Shown here piece after piece: positions 45,393 through 54,307 of a stretch of DNA of 64,000 bases. The position numbers were made by a program, and so were the translations under genes. Under the pieces are notes generated by a model that worked only from the letters and a program-made list of their open reading frames with translations, was not told the DNA's origin and ran no database searches. The stretch is from Pararhizobium gei (GTDB lineage: Bacteria; Pseudomonadota; Alphaproteobacteria; Rhizobiales; Rhizobiaceae), in NCBI RefSeq assembly GCF_029223885.1, contig NZ_CP119409.1:3188001-3252000 (forward strand), read 5' to 3'. The number at the start of each line of letters is the position of its first letter. Position 1 is the first letter of the stretch.

Positions 45393-46754
45393 ATGGGAAC
45401 GACTGAAACTGGACTGGTGAGCGGGCGTCTGTCTCCCGTGGAATACGAGAAGAATTTTTCCGATCTGCATCCGCCGCTGGATGAGCACGAAGCGCTGGTC
45501 GCCTCCGACCGCTGCTATTTCTGCTACGACGCGCCCTGCATGACGGCCTGTCCCACCTCCATCGATATCCCGCTGTTCATCCGGCAGATATCGACCGGCA
45601 ACCCGGTGGGGTCGGCCAATACGATTTTCGACCAGAATATTCTGGGCGGAATGTGTGCCCGCGTCTGTCCAACCGAAACGCTCTGCGAAGAGGCCTGCGT
45701 GCGCAACACGGCGGAGCATCGCCCGGTGGAAATCGGCCGGTTGCAGCGCTATGCGACCGATATCGCGATGCGCGACAACATCCAGTTTTATGCCCGTGCC
45801 GAACCCACAGGCAAATCGATCGCCGTCATCGGCGCCGGCCCGGCAGGCCTTGCCTGCGCACATCGCCTGGCGGTCAAGGGCCATGACGTGACGATTTACG
45901 ATGCCCGTGAAAAGGCCGGCGGGTTGAACGAATACGGTATCGCCACCTACAAGGCCGTTGACAGCTTTGCCCAGAGAGAGGTGGACTATGTGCTCTCGGT
46001 CGGCGGGATCGACATTCGCAACCGCATGCTGCTCGGCCGGGATTTCTCGCTGAACGACATGCTTGCCAAGCATGATGCGGTCTTCCTTGGCCTCGGCCTT
46101 GCCGGCGTCAACGCCCTGCGCGTTGAAGGCGAAATCGCCGAAGGTGTCGAGGATGCCGTCGATTTCATCGCTGCGTTGCGCCAATCGGAAACCAGGCAGG
46201 ATGTGCCCGTCGGGCGCCGGGTCGTCGTGCTCGGCGGCGGCATGACGGCGATCGATGCGGCGGTCCAGGCGAAGCTTCTGGGCGCCGAGGAAGTGACGAT
46301 CTGCTATCGCCGCGGCAAGGAGCATATGAATGCTTCGGAATTCGAGCAGGATCTGGCAGCGTCCAGGGGCGTGACCATCCGCCACTGGCTGCAGCCGAAA
46401 CGCCTGCTCACCCGCGACGGCAAGGTGGCTGGCATCGAGCTCGATTACACCCGAATCGAAGACGGACGTCTGGTTGCGACCGGCGAAACCGGCGCGATCG
46501 TCGCCGACCATGTGCTCAAGGCCATCGGCCAGACATTCGAACCGGACGGCCTTGGCGTTGTGGCGCTGCAATCCGGGCGCATCGTTGTCGACGCGGAAGG
46601 GCGAACATCGCTGGACCGCGTCTGGGCTGGCGGCGACTGCGTGCTCGGCGGCGAGGATCTGACCGTGTCCGCCGTAGCACAGGGCCGCGATGCGGCCGAA
46701 TCGATCAACCGCGCTCTGGCCGCTGTATCGCAGCCGGCCGTTGCCGTCGCGTGA
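45393..46754 (+). CDS. preT: NAD-dependent dihydropyrimidine dehydrogenase subunit PreT
   Basis: The 453-residue flavoprotein has an N-terminal GltD-like Fe-S region (SDRCYFCYDAPCMTACPTSIDIP, MCARVCPTETLCEEACVR), an FAD site (SIAVIGAGPAGLACAHRLA) and a pyridine nucleotide site (RRVVVLGGGMTAIDAAVQA). PreT takes electrons from NADH and passes them to PreA for uracil/thymine reduction. AGCAAAAA precedes ATG. It is followed by preA after 15 bp. Confidence 0.93.
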   Translation: MGTTETGLVSGRLSPVEYEKNFSDLHPPLDEHEALVASDRCYFCYDAPCMTACPTSIDIPLFIRQISTGNPVGSANTIFDQNILGGMCARVCPTETLCEEACVRNTAEHRPVEIGRLQRYATDIAMRDNIQFYARAEPTGKSIAVIGAGPAGLACAHRLAVKGHDVTIYDAREKAGGLNEYGIATYKAVDSFAQREVDYVLSVGGIDIRNRMLLGRDFSLNDMLAKHDAVFLGLGLAGVNALRVEGEIAEGVEDAVDFIAALRQSETRQDVPVGRRVVVLGGGMTAIDAAVQAKLLGAEEVTICYRRGKEHMNASEFEQDLAASRGVTIRHWLQPKRLLTRDGKVAGIELDYTRIEDGRLVATGETGAIVADHVLKAIGQTFEPDGLGVVALQSGRIVVDAEGRTSLDRVWAGGDCVLGGEDLTVSAVAQGRDAAESINRALAAVSQPAVAVA

Positions 46755-46769
46755 AGGGGAGAATGAACC

Positions 46770-48083
46770 ATGGCTGATCTCCGCAATAATTTCGTCGGCA
46801 TCAAATCCCCGAACCCGTTCTGGCTGGCATCCGCACCACCGACCGACAAGGCCTACAATGTCGAGCGCGCCTTCAAGGCCGGCTGGGGCGGCGTCGTCTG
46901 GAAGACGCTGGGTGAAGAAGGTCCGCCGGTCGTCAACGTCAACGGTCCGCGCTACGGCGCAATCTGGGGCGCCGACCGCAGGCTTCTGGGCCTCAACAAT
47001 ATCGAACTGATCACCGACCGCGACCTCTACACAAACCTGCGCGAGATGAAGCAGGTGAAGATGAACTGGCCGGACCGGGCGCTGATCGCCTCGATCATGG
47101 TGCCCTGCGAGGAGCAGGCCTGGAAATCGATCCTGCCGCTGGTCGAGGAAACCGGCGCCGACGGCATCGAGCTCAATTTCGGCTGTCCGCACGGCATGTC
47201 GGAGCGTGGCATGGGGGCCGCAGTCGGACAGGTGCCGGAATATATCGAAATGGTCGTGCGCTGGTGCAAGCAATATACGCGCATGCCCGTCATCACCAAG
47301 CTGACGCCAAACATCACCGATATCCGCAATCCGGCCCGCGCTGCAAAGAATGGCGGCACCGATGCTGTCTCGCTGATCAACACGATCAACTCGATCACCT
47401 CGGTCAATCTCGACACGTTTTCGCCGGAGCCCTCGATCGACGGCAAGGGCAGCCATGGCGGCTATTGCGGCCCGGCGGTCAAGCCGATCGCGCTTAACAT
47501 GGTGGCCGAGATTGCCCGCGACCCGCAAACCTATGGCCTGCCGATCTCCGGCATCGGCGGCATCACCACGTGGCGCGATGCGGCGGAATTCCTGGCTCTC
47601 GGCGCCGGCAACGTGCAGGTCTGCACCGCGGCGATGACCTACGGCTTCAAAATCGTCCAGGAAATGATCACCGGCCTTTCGAACTGGATGGATACGAAGG
47701 GCCATCGCACGCTCGACGACATCACCGGCCGTGCTGTTCCCAACATCTCCGACTGGCAGTACCTGAACCTCAACTACATCGCCAAGGCCCGCATCGACCA
47801 GGACGCCTGCATCAAGTGCGGCCGTTGTCACATTGCCTGCGAGGATACGTCCCATCAGGCGATTACCCAGTATGTGGATGGTGTCAGGCATTTCGAGGTG
47901 ATGGAAGACGAGTGCGTCGGCTGCAATCTCTGCGTCAATGTCTGCCCGGTGCAGGACTGCATTACGATGGTGGGCCTGGAGCCGGGCACGCTGGATGAGC
48001 GCACAGGCAAGGTCGTCGATCCCAACTACGCCAACTGGACGACACATCCAAACAATCCGATGGCGCGGCAAGCCGCGGAGTGA
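46770..48083 (+). CDS. preA: NAD-dependent dihydropyrimidine dehydrogenase subunit PreA
   Basis: The 437-residue enzyme has a dihydroorotate-dehydrogenase-like FMN barrel (NPFWLASAPPTDKAYNVERAF, GGVVWKTLG, ELNFGCPHGMSERGMGAAVGQ, GIGGITTWRDAAEFL) and a C-terminal double [4Fe-4S] ferredoxin (CIKCGRCHIACEDTS, CVGCNLCVNVCPVQDC). It reduces uracil or thymine to dihydro forms with PreT. In mammalian enzyme a Cys lies in the ACGQ loop; here it is Val (AAVGQ). Confidence 0.93.
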   Translation: MADLRNNFVGIKSPNPFWLASAPPTDKAYNVERAFKAGWGGVVWKTLGEEGPPVVNVNGPRYGAIWGADRRLLGLNNIELITDRDLYTNLREMKQVKMNWPDRALIASIMVPCEEQAWKSILPLVEETGADGIELNFGCPHGMSERGMGAAVGQVPEYIEMVVRWCKQYTRMPVITKLTPNITDIRNPARAAKNGGTDAVSLINTINSITSVNLDTFSPEPSIDGKGSHGGYCGPAVKPIALNMVAEIARDPQTYGLPISGIGGITTWRDAAEFLALGAGNVQVCTAAMTYGFKIVQEMITGLSNWMDTKGHRTLDDITGRAVPNISDWQYLNLNYIAKARIDQDACIKCGRCHIACEDTSHQAITQYVDGVRHFEVMEDECVGCNLCVNVCPVQDCITMVGLEPGTLDERTGKVVDPNYANWTTHPNNPMARQAAE

Positions 48084-48307
48084 CGGTCGGGTATTGCGAA
48101 CAATAACCAGCGCTCCGGCCATCGGCTTTGGAGATCGCGGCGTCGCCCCGGTCTCCAGAGTCAACCGACCGCAAGTTCACTTCGTCGGCCTCGTCGAGCA
48201 CAAAATTGCGACACAGCGTCCATAAAACGTGCTTTGCTCCCGGACGCGAACCCGGTAATAAGGAGTGCGAACCTCAGCGCTGAGGAGCAGCCAAACCGGA
48301 TAGACAC

Positions 48308-49987
48308 TTGAAGATTGCCTCGTCCAGAACGCGCAAAAGGCTGCATCTGATCACGGGCATGATCCTGGGATTGTTCCTCCTTACCCACTTCGCAAATCAT
48401 GCGCTCGGCCTCGTCTCGGTCGAGGCGATGGAACAAATGCGCCGGGTTTTCAACATTTTCTGGCGCAGCCTGCCTGGCAGCGTGTTGCTCTACGGCTCGC
48501 TGTTGGCGCATTTTGTGCTGGCGCTCGAAAGCCTGTACCGCCGGCAGACATTGCGCATGCCGGTGCGGGAAGCGCTGAAAATTCTATTTGGTCTCTCTTT
48601 CCCCTTTCTGCTGGTCGGCCACGTGATCAACACGCGGGTGGAATGGATGCTGACCGGCTATGGCGATGGCTATTTCGAGGTCTTGCCGCGCTTGTGGGCC
48701 AATCCGAACGCGGCGGCTCTCCAGTCGCTCGCTCTTGTCCTTGCCTGGGCCCATGGCTGTCTGGGCCTGTGGTTCTGGATGCGCGGACGGGACTGGTACC
48801 CGCGCTATTTTCTGGTGTTCTATTCGTTTGCCGTGGCTGTGCCATTGCTCGCGCTTCTCGGTTTCGCAGTGGGCGCAAGATCCCTGGACGGCATACCGTC
48901 CAATGCCTGGTTCAAACCGGTTCGCACGCCCACCGAGATTTTACGGCAAATCAGCAGGGGGGTCACGTTTTCGCTGCTGACAGCCATCGGCGGAACATTG
49001 ATTGCTCGCGCTATTCCCGTCAGGGGTAAAATCAGGATCAACTATCCTGACCGAGCTATTTCGGTTGCCAAGGGTTTCACCATTCTCGAAGCCAGCCGTG
49101 CCGCCGGGATACCGCATCTTTCGATCTGCGGCGGCCGGGGACGCTGCTCGACGTGCCGGGTCCGCGTAACCGATGGTCTCGACGGCCTGCCGCCGCCAAA
49201 CGCTGCCGAACGGACAACGCTTTTGCGCATCCGCGCACCCTCGAATGTCCGTCTTGCCTGCCAACTGCGGCCGAGCCACAACATCTCGATCGCCCCGGTT
49301 CTCGGGGTCGGCACGATCGGCCCGCAGACGCAACCCAGCGAACAGGAAGCGGCCGGCAGGGAACGCCGCATCGCCGTGCTGTTCTGCGATCTGCGCGACT
49401 TCACGCTGCTTGCCCAGCAGAAACTGCCGTTCGATACGGTCTTTCTTCTGAACCGGTATTTCGAGACGATCGGCGAAGCCGTCGAAGGTTCGGGTGGCAC
49501 GATCGACAAATTCATCGGCGACGGTGCCCTTGCGCTTTTCGGATTGAATACCGGTGTCGAGGAAGCCTGCGCCCAGGCGCTTGCGGCGACGGCGCGTATC
49601 GCGAAGGGGATCGAACTGCTCAATCGCAGCTTCATGAGCGAGCTCGACAAGCCGCTCAGGATCGCCATGGGCATGCATGCAGGCCCTGCCATCATCGGGC
49701 AGATCGGTTATGGACGGGCATCGTCCCTTACGGCCGTCGGCGATACGATCAACGCGGCAAGCCGGCTTGAGGGCTTCGCCAAGGAATATGACGCCCAGCT
49801 TGCCGTGTCCGCCGATGTTATCCGTTATGCCGGGCTTACCGTGGATCACCGCGAAAGCTACGACATCTCCATTCGCGGACGCACGGGCACGCTCGAAACC
49901 CTGATTATCCAGAACGCAGCTGATGTGGAGCCCATGCTTCAGGCGGGAAAGAGGGCCGTTAGTCCCAGCCAGAACGAAAAGCCCTGA
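48308..49987 (+). CDS. Adenylate cyclase with diheme-type membrane anchor and [2Fe-2S] domain (CyaC-like)
   Basis: The 559-residue protein has three parts. A six-helix membrane region (1-240) carries His13, His27, His31, His68 and His105 in the helices (HLITGMILGLFLLTHFANH), like the haem b anchors of fumarate reductase. A ferredoxin (about 248-325) has Cys274, Cys280, Cys283 and Cys318. A class III cyclase (about 355-535) has metal Asp361 and Asp405, Lys401, GDTINAASRLE. This resembles S. meliloti CyaC, a quinone-responsive cyclase. TTG 48308 is the start, needed to include His13. It lies between preA and rutR. Confidence 0.88.
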   Translation: MKIASSRTRKRLHLITGMILGLFLLTHFANHALGLVSVEAMEQMRRVFNIFWRSLPGSVLLYGSLLAHFVLALESLYRRQTLRMPVREALKILFGLSFPFLLVGHVINTRVEWMLTGYGDGYFEVLPRLWANPNAAALQSLALVLAWAHGCLGLWFWMRGRDWYPRYFLVFYSFAVAVPLLALLGFAVGARSLDGIPSNAWFKPVRTPTEILRQISRGVTFSLLTAIGGTLIARAIPVRGKIRINYPDRAISVAKGFTILEASRAAGIPHLSICGGRGRCSTCRVRVTDGLDGLPPPNAAERTTLLRIRAPSNVRLACQLRPSHNISIAPVLGVGTIGPQTQPSEQEAAGRERRIAVLFCDLRDFTLLAQQKLPFDTVFLLNRYFETIGEAVEGSGGTIDKFIGDGALALFGLNTGVEEACAQALAATARIAKGIELLNRSFMSELDKPLRIAMGMHAGPAIIGQIGYGRASSLTAVGDTINAASRLEGFAKEYDAQLAVSADVIRYAGLTVDHRESYDISIRGRTGTLETLIIQNAADVEPMLQAGKRAVSPSQNEKP

Positions 49988-50011
49988 GGCTACCGAAAGA
50001 CCCGCCGCAAA

Positions 50012-50653
50012 TCAGCCTTTGACTTCCAGGCCGCTCAGGAACAGCTGTTCGAGAAACCGCGCGGCATCTTCGAACCGTCCCTCGCCCGCACGCTCCGCTC
50101 CCAGCACGGCCCGCACCTGAACGTCGAAATCGGCATAGTGCTGCGTGGTTGACCAGATGGCGAAGATCAGATGATACGGATCGCATTTGGCGATCTTGCC
50201 GGCCTTCGCCCAAGCGCGGATCACGTCCGCCTTTTCGTCCACCAGCGCCTTCAGCGGACCCTTGAGTTCATCCTCGATGCGCGGTGCGCCCTGCAGCACC
50301 TCATTGGCAAAAAGCCTGCTTTCCCGAGGGAAATCGCGGGCCATTTCCAGCTTGCGGCGGATATAGCTGCGGATTTCCGAGACCGGATTGCCCTCCGCAT
50401 CGAAGGCGCGCAACGGATCGAGCCAACTGTGCAGCACCCGCTCGATCAACGCCCGGTGCATCGCTTCCTTGGTCCGGAAATAATAGAGCAGGTTCGGCTT
50501 GGACATGCCCGCGACCTCGGCGATCTGGTCGATTGTGCTGCCGCGAAAACCATGGGTAGCAAAGACTTCGAGCGCAGCTTCGAGGATCTGCTCTTCCTTC
50601 TCCTCCTGGATACGGGTTCGCCGCTGCGTCTGGGCTGCCCTTGGAAGTACCAT
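50012..50653 (-). CDS. rutR: TetR family regulator, RutR-like
   Basis: The 213-residue repressor has a TetR HTH (RIQEEKEEQILEAALEVFATHGFRGSTIDQIAEVAGMSKPNLLYYFRTKEAMHRAL) and the YcdC/RutR C-terminal domain (SRLFANEVLQGAPRIEDELKGPLKALVDEKADVI, DPYHLIFAIWSTTQHYADFDVQV). RutR responds to uracil or thymine. ATG 50653 is used; the frame opens at 50764. It is divergent from the hydC gene, with a RutR-like box in the spacer. Confidence 0.85.
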   Translation of the reverse strand: MVLPRAAQTQRRTRIQEEKEEQILEAALEVFATHGFRGSTIDQIAEVAGMSKPNLLYYFRTKEAMHRALIERVLHSWLDPLRAFDAEGNPVSEIRSYIRRKLEMARDFPRESRLFANEVLQGAPRIEDELKGPLKALVDEKADVIRAWAKAGKIAKCDPYHLIFAIWSTTQHYADFDVQVRAVLGAERAGEGRFEDAARFLEQLFLSGLEVKG

Positions 50654-50779
50654 TTGTCCCCCTGCCTTCCCTCGCGATGCCGTCACACGATTGCCGACAC
50701 TGCCGCTCTTCAAAATTCGGATGGCAAGGTCGCTTTTTCCCGTTTTTCGTCTTGAGTGCGGCAACGGAAGTTGTAATGT

Positions 50780-50795
50780 TTTACCAATCGGTCAA
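50780..50795. promoter_or_regulatory. RutR-like operator between rutR and hydC
   Basis: On the plus strand TTTACC-AATC-GGTCAA; read on the minus strand, TTGACC-GATT-GGTAAA, which matches 14 of 16 positions of the RutR consensus. It is 127 bp from rutR and about 130 bp from hydC. Confidence 0.55.
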
Positions 50796-50924
50796 ATTAT
50801 CAGTCAGTTCATTTTCAAACGCAACGGCTGATCGCAGGGCAATCGAAAAAACCAGATCACCCCGATTTGGCCGGTGGGAACCATGGAATGCGCAGGATGC
50901 ATTCCGCATAACAAGGAGAACGCC

Positions 50925-52178
50925 ATGGCAGCTGCACCGGGCGAGAACATGCGCGTCAATTCGGACCGTCTGTGGAATTCGCTGATGGACATGGCGAAGA
51001 TCGGCCCCGGCATTGCCGGCGGCAACAATCGCCAGACGCTGACGGACGAGGACGGCGAAGGCCGCAGACTGTTCCAGTCCTGGGCCGAAGCGGCCGGCAT
51101 GACCATGGGCGTCGACACCATGGGCAACATGTTCTTCACCCGCCCCGGCTCCGACCCGGACGCCCTGCCAGTCTATGTCGGCTCCCATCTCGACACGCAG
51201 CCCACCGGCGGCAAATATGACGGCGTTCTCGGCGTGCTCGCAGGGCTTGAGCTTGTGCGCTCGATGAACGATCTGGGTATCAAGACAAAGCACCCGATCG
51301 TCGTCACCAACTGGACCAACGAGGAAGGCGCACGCTTTGCGCCTGCCATGCTCGCCTCCGGCGTCTTTGCCGGTGTGCATACCCAGGATTTCGCCTATGA
51401 CCGCAAGGATCCGGACGGCAAGCGCTTCGGCGACGAACTGGAGCGCATCGGCTGGCGCGGCGAGGAAGAAGTCGGCGCCCGCAAGATGCACGCCTATTTC
51501 GAATATCATATCGAGCAGGGCCCGATCCTCGAGGCGGAAGACAAGCAGATCGGCGTCGTCACCCACTGTCAGGGCCTGTGGTGGCTGGAATTCACGCTCA
51601 CCGGGCGTGAAGCCCATACCGGTTCGACACCGATGAATCTGCGCGTCAATGCCGGGCTTGCCATGTCCCGCATCATCGAGATGGTGCAGGGCGTGGCCAT
51701 GGCCGAACAGCCGGGCGCCGTCGGCGGCGTCGGCCAAGTGTTCTTCTCGCCGAATTCGCGCAACGTGTTGCCGGGTAAGGTCGTTTTCACAGTCGATATC
51801 CGTTCGCCGGACAAGGCCAAGCTCGATCGCATGCGTACAAAGATCGAGGCGGAAGCGCCTGAGATCACCGAAGCGCTCGGCGTCGGCTGTTCGATCGAGG
51901 CGATCGGCCATTTCGAACCGGTGACCTTCGACCCGACCCTCGTCACTGCTGTCCGCAACGCCGCCGAACGCCTCGGCTACAGCCACATGAACCTGATCTC
52001 CGGCGCCGGCCACGATGCCTGCTGGACAGCCAGGGTGGCGCCCTCGACCATGGTCATGTGCCCCTGCGTCGGCGGTCTCTCCCACAATGAGGCCGAGGAG
52101 ATATCGAAGGAATGGGCCGCCGCCGGGTGCGACGTGCTGTTCCATGCGGTGGTGGAGACGGCGGGGATTGTGGAGTAG
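50925..52178 (+). CDS. hydC: Beta-ureidopropionase / N-carbamoyl amino acid amidohydrolase (M20 family)
   Basis: The 417-residue zinc amidohydrolase has GSHLDTQPTGGKYDGVLGVLAGLE, TNWTNEEGARFAPAMLASGVFAG, HIEQGPILE, and metal His in GHDACWTAR; GLSHNEAEE ends the site. It removes the carbamoyl group from N-carbamoyl-beta-alanine, the last step of reductive pyrimidine breakdown. ATG 50925 follows AAGGAGAACGCC. Context (preTA, hydA, rutR) supports the ureidopropionase role over allantoate hydrolysis. Confidence 0.88.
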   Translation: MAAAPGENMRVNSDRLWNSLMDMAKIGPGIAGGNNRQTLTDEDGEGRRLFQSWAEAAGMTMGVDTMGNMFFTRPGSDPDALPVYVGSHLDTQPTGGKYDGVLGVLAGLELVRSMNDLGIKTKHPIVVTNWTNEEGARFAPAMLASGVFAGVHTQDFAYDRKDPDGKRFGDELERIGWRGEEEVGARKMHAYFEYHIEQGPILEAEDKQIGVVTHCQGLWWLEFTLTGREAHTGSTPMNLRVNAGLAMSRIIEMVQGVAMAEQPGAVGGVGQVFFSPNSRNVLPGKVVFTVDIRSPDKAKLDRMRTKIEAEAPEITEALGVGCSIEAIGHFEPVTFDPTLVTAVRNAAERLGYSHMNLISGAGHDACWTARVAPSTMVMCPCVGGLSHNEAEEISKEWAAAGCDVLFHAVVETAGIVE

Positions 52179-52220
52179 GGCCATGGAGGCAAGTCAGGAA
52201 GAGCAAGCTTTGGTGGCTTC

Positions 52221-52406
52221 GCCCCCCTCATCCGGCCCTTCGGGCCACCTTCTCCCCGCTGGGGAGAAGAGGGAGTTTGCCGTTCTTTATAAACCCGTCG
52301 TTATCTCTGCACTTCCAACGGTATCCGCGACGCACAGGGCCAGCACACACACCCTCTTCTCCCCCACGGGGAGAAGGTGGCCCGAAGGGTCGGATGAGGG
52401 GGGCCT
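52221..52406. repeat. RIME-like long inverted repeat
   Basis: The left arm (52221-52278) and right arm (52351-52406) are near-identical inverted copies of about 52 bp. They contain CTCATCCG, CCCTTCGGGCCACC and TTCTCCCC blocks, each with its own palindrome (GGCCCTTCGGGCC, TCTCCCC...GGGGAGA). This is the rhizobial intergenic mosaic element type. It sits between hydC and the DUF559 gene, so a transcript would fold into a large stem. Confidence 0.8.
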
Positions 52407-52409
52407 CCG

Positions 52410-52856
52410 GTGAACGCGCAGAAAAACAACGACATTACCAAGCGCCGAAATGGCGCAACAGCGAAAGCCCGTAATCTTCGGCAGGACGAGACAGAGGTCG
52501 AATACAAGCTCTGGAATGAACTGCGCAATCGCCTTCTGAATGGATACAAATTCACAAGACAAGTGCCGCTTGGAATTTATGTTGCCGACTTCGTTTGCCG
52601 CGAAAGAAGCCTTGTGATCGAACTCGACGGCGCACAGCATTGCGACTCGCTTGCCGATATTGTTCGAACACGTTGGCTGAACGAAAAGGGTTATTCAGTC
52701 CTGCGGTTCTGGAACGATGAAGTCCTGCGCGAGCGGCGCGCAGTTCTCGACACAATACTCGCAGTCCTGTCCGGCGAGATTTCCGCTCGTTGCGATGCGA
52801 CCCGCTTTTCGCCCGCCGACTCCTTTGCGAATACCAAAAAGGAAATACGCTCATGA
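52410..52856 (+). CDS. DUF559 (VSR-like endonuclease fold) protein
   Basis: The 148-residue protein has the DUF559 core: ARNLRQDETEVEYKLWNELRNRLLNGYKFTRQVPLGIYVADFVCRERSLVIELDGAQH, then RTRWLNEKGYSVLRFWNDEVLRERRAVLDTI. Conserved Asp and Glu residues of the PD-(D/E)XK type are present (ADFVC, VIELDG). Its function is unknown. GTG 52410 is the start. It is coupled to hydA by a 4-bp overlap (ATGA) and lies next to a RIME-like repeat. Confidence 0.82.
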   Translation: MNAQKNNDITKRRNGATAKARNLRQDETEVEYKLWNELRNRLLNGYKFTRQVPLGIYVADFVCRERSLVIELDGAQHCDSLADIVRTRWLNEKGYSVLRFWNDEVLRERRAVLDTILAVLSGEISARCDATRFSPADSFANTKKEIRS

Positions 52857-54307
52857 CCACCATCATCAAAAACGGCACCATCGTCACCGCCGACCTCACC
52901 TACAAGGCCGACGTCAAGATCGATGGTGGCAGGATTGTCGAGATCGGGCCTGATCTATCCGGCGACGAGGTGCTGGATGCAACCGGCTGCTATGTCATGC
53001 CTGGTGGCATCGATCCGCACACGCATCTCGAAATGCCGTTCATGGGTACCTATTCCTCGGACAATTTCGAGAGCGGCACCCGCGCGGCACTCTCCGGCGG
53101 CACGACGATGGTTGTCGATTTCGCTCTCCCCTCGCCCGGCCAGTCGCTGCTCGAAGCGCTTGATATGTGGGACAACAAGACGTCGCGGGCGACCTGCGAC
53201 TTTTCCTTCCACATGGCGATCACCTGGTGGGGCGAGCAGGTCTTCAACGAGATGCAGACCATTGTCGAGCAGAAGGGCATCAATTCTTTCAAGCACTTCA
53301 TGGCCTACAAGGGCGCCCTGATGGTGGATGACGACGAGATGTTCCACTCGTTCCAGCGCTGCGCCGAACTGGGCGCGCTGCCGATGGTGCATGCCGAAAA
53401 CGGCGACATCGTCGCGCAGATGCAGGCGAAACTGCTGTCCGAAGGCAATAACGGCCCGGAAGCCCACGCCTATTCGCGTCCCGCCGCCGTCGAGGGCGAA
53501 GCGACCAACCGCGCCATCATCATCGCCGATATGGCAGGCGCCCCGCTCTACGTCGTCCACACATCCTGCGAACAGGCCCACGAAGCCATCCGCCGCGCCC
53601 GGCAGAACGGCATGCGCGTCTATGGCGAGCCGCTGATCCAGCACCTGACGCTGGACGAGAGCGAATATGCCAATCCCGATTGGGACCATGCCGCCCGCCG
53701 CGTCATGTCGCCTCCCTTCCGCAACAAGCAGCATCAGAACTCACTTTGGGCCGGCCTTGCAGCGGGCTCGCTGCAGGTGGTCGCCACCGACCACTGCGCC
53801 TTCACCACGGCACAAAAACGCTTTGGCGTCGGCGATTTCACCAAGATCCCGAATGGCACAGGCGGACTGGAAGACCGCATGCCGATGCTCTGGACCCACG
53901 GCGTCGCCACCGGCCGCATCACCATGAACGAGTTCGTGGCCGTGACTTCGACCAACATCGCCAAGATCCTCAACATGTATCCGAAGAAGGGCGCCATCCT
54001 CGTCGGCGCCGATGCGGATCTCGTTGTCTGGGATCCGAAGCGCTCGAAGACCATCTCGGCCTCTGCCCAGCAGTCGGCGATCGACTACAACGTCTTCGAA
54101 GGCAAGGAAGTCACCGGCCTGCCGCGCTACACGCTGACCCGCGGCGTCGTTGCGATCGAGGAAGGAACCGTCAAGACGCGCGAGGGCCACGGCGAATTCG
54201 TCAAGCGCGAACCTTTTACCGCCGTCAACAAGGCGCTCTCCACTTGGAAGGACATCACCGCACCGCGCAAGGTCCAGCGCAGCGGCATTCCGGCAAGCGG
54301 GGTGTGA
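52853..54307 (+). CDS. hydA: Dihydropyrimidinase / D-hydantoinase
   Basis: The 484-residue amidohydrolase has the HxH site in GGIDPHTHLEMPFMG, the carboxylated Lys in NSFKHFMAYKGALM, His in VHAENGD and YVVHTSCEQAHEA, and Asp in VVATDHCAF. It opens dihydrouracil to N-carbamoyl-beta-alanine. ATG 52853 overlaps the DUF559 stop. It is preceded by hydC-DUF559 in one operon under the RutR-like box. Confidence 0.92.
   Translation: MTTIIKNGTIVTADLTYKADVKIDGGRIVEIGPDLSGDEVLDATGCYVMPGGIDPHTHLEMPFMGTYSSDNFESGTRAALSGGTTMVVDFALPSPGQSLLEALDMWDNKTSRATCDFSFHMAITWWGEQVFNEMQTIVEQKGINSFKHFMAYKGALMVDDDEMFHSFQRCAELGALPMVHAENGDIVAQMQAKLLSEGNNGPEAHAYSRPAAVEGEATNRAIIIADMAGAPLYVVHTSCEQAHEAIRRARQNGMRVYGEPLIQHLTLDESEYANPDWDHAARRVMSPPFRNKQHQNSLWAGLAAGSLQVVATDHCAFTTAQKRFGVGDFTKIPNGTGGLEDRMPMLWTHGVATGRITMNEFVAVTSTNIAKILNMYPKKGAILVGADADLVVWDPKRSKTISASAQQSAIDYNVFEGKEVTGLPRYTLTRGVVAIEEGTVKTREGHGEFVKREPFTAVNKALSTWKDITAPRKVQRSGIPASGV

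Noticed and set aside
44232..48164. A 1310-codon open minus-strand frame across preT, preA and smoC
   Set aside because: Only its 3' third (44232-45245) is a real gene. The rest is antisense to preTA, whose products are clear; long open antisense frames are common in GC-rich codon use.
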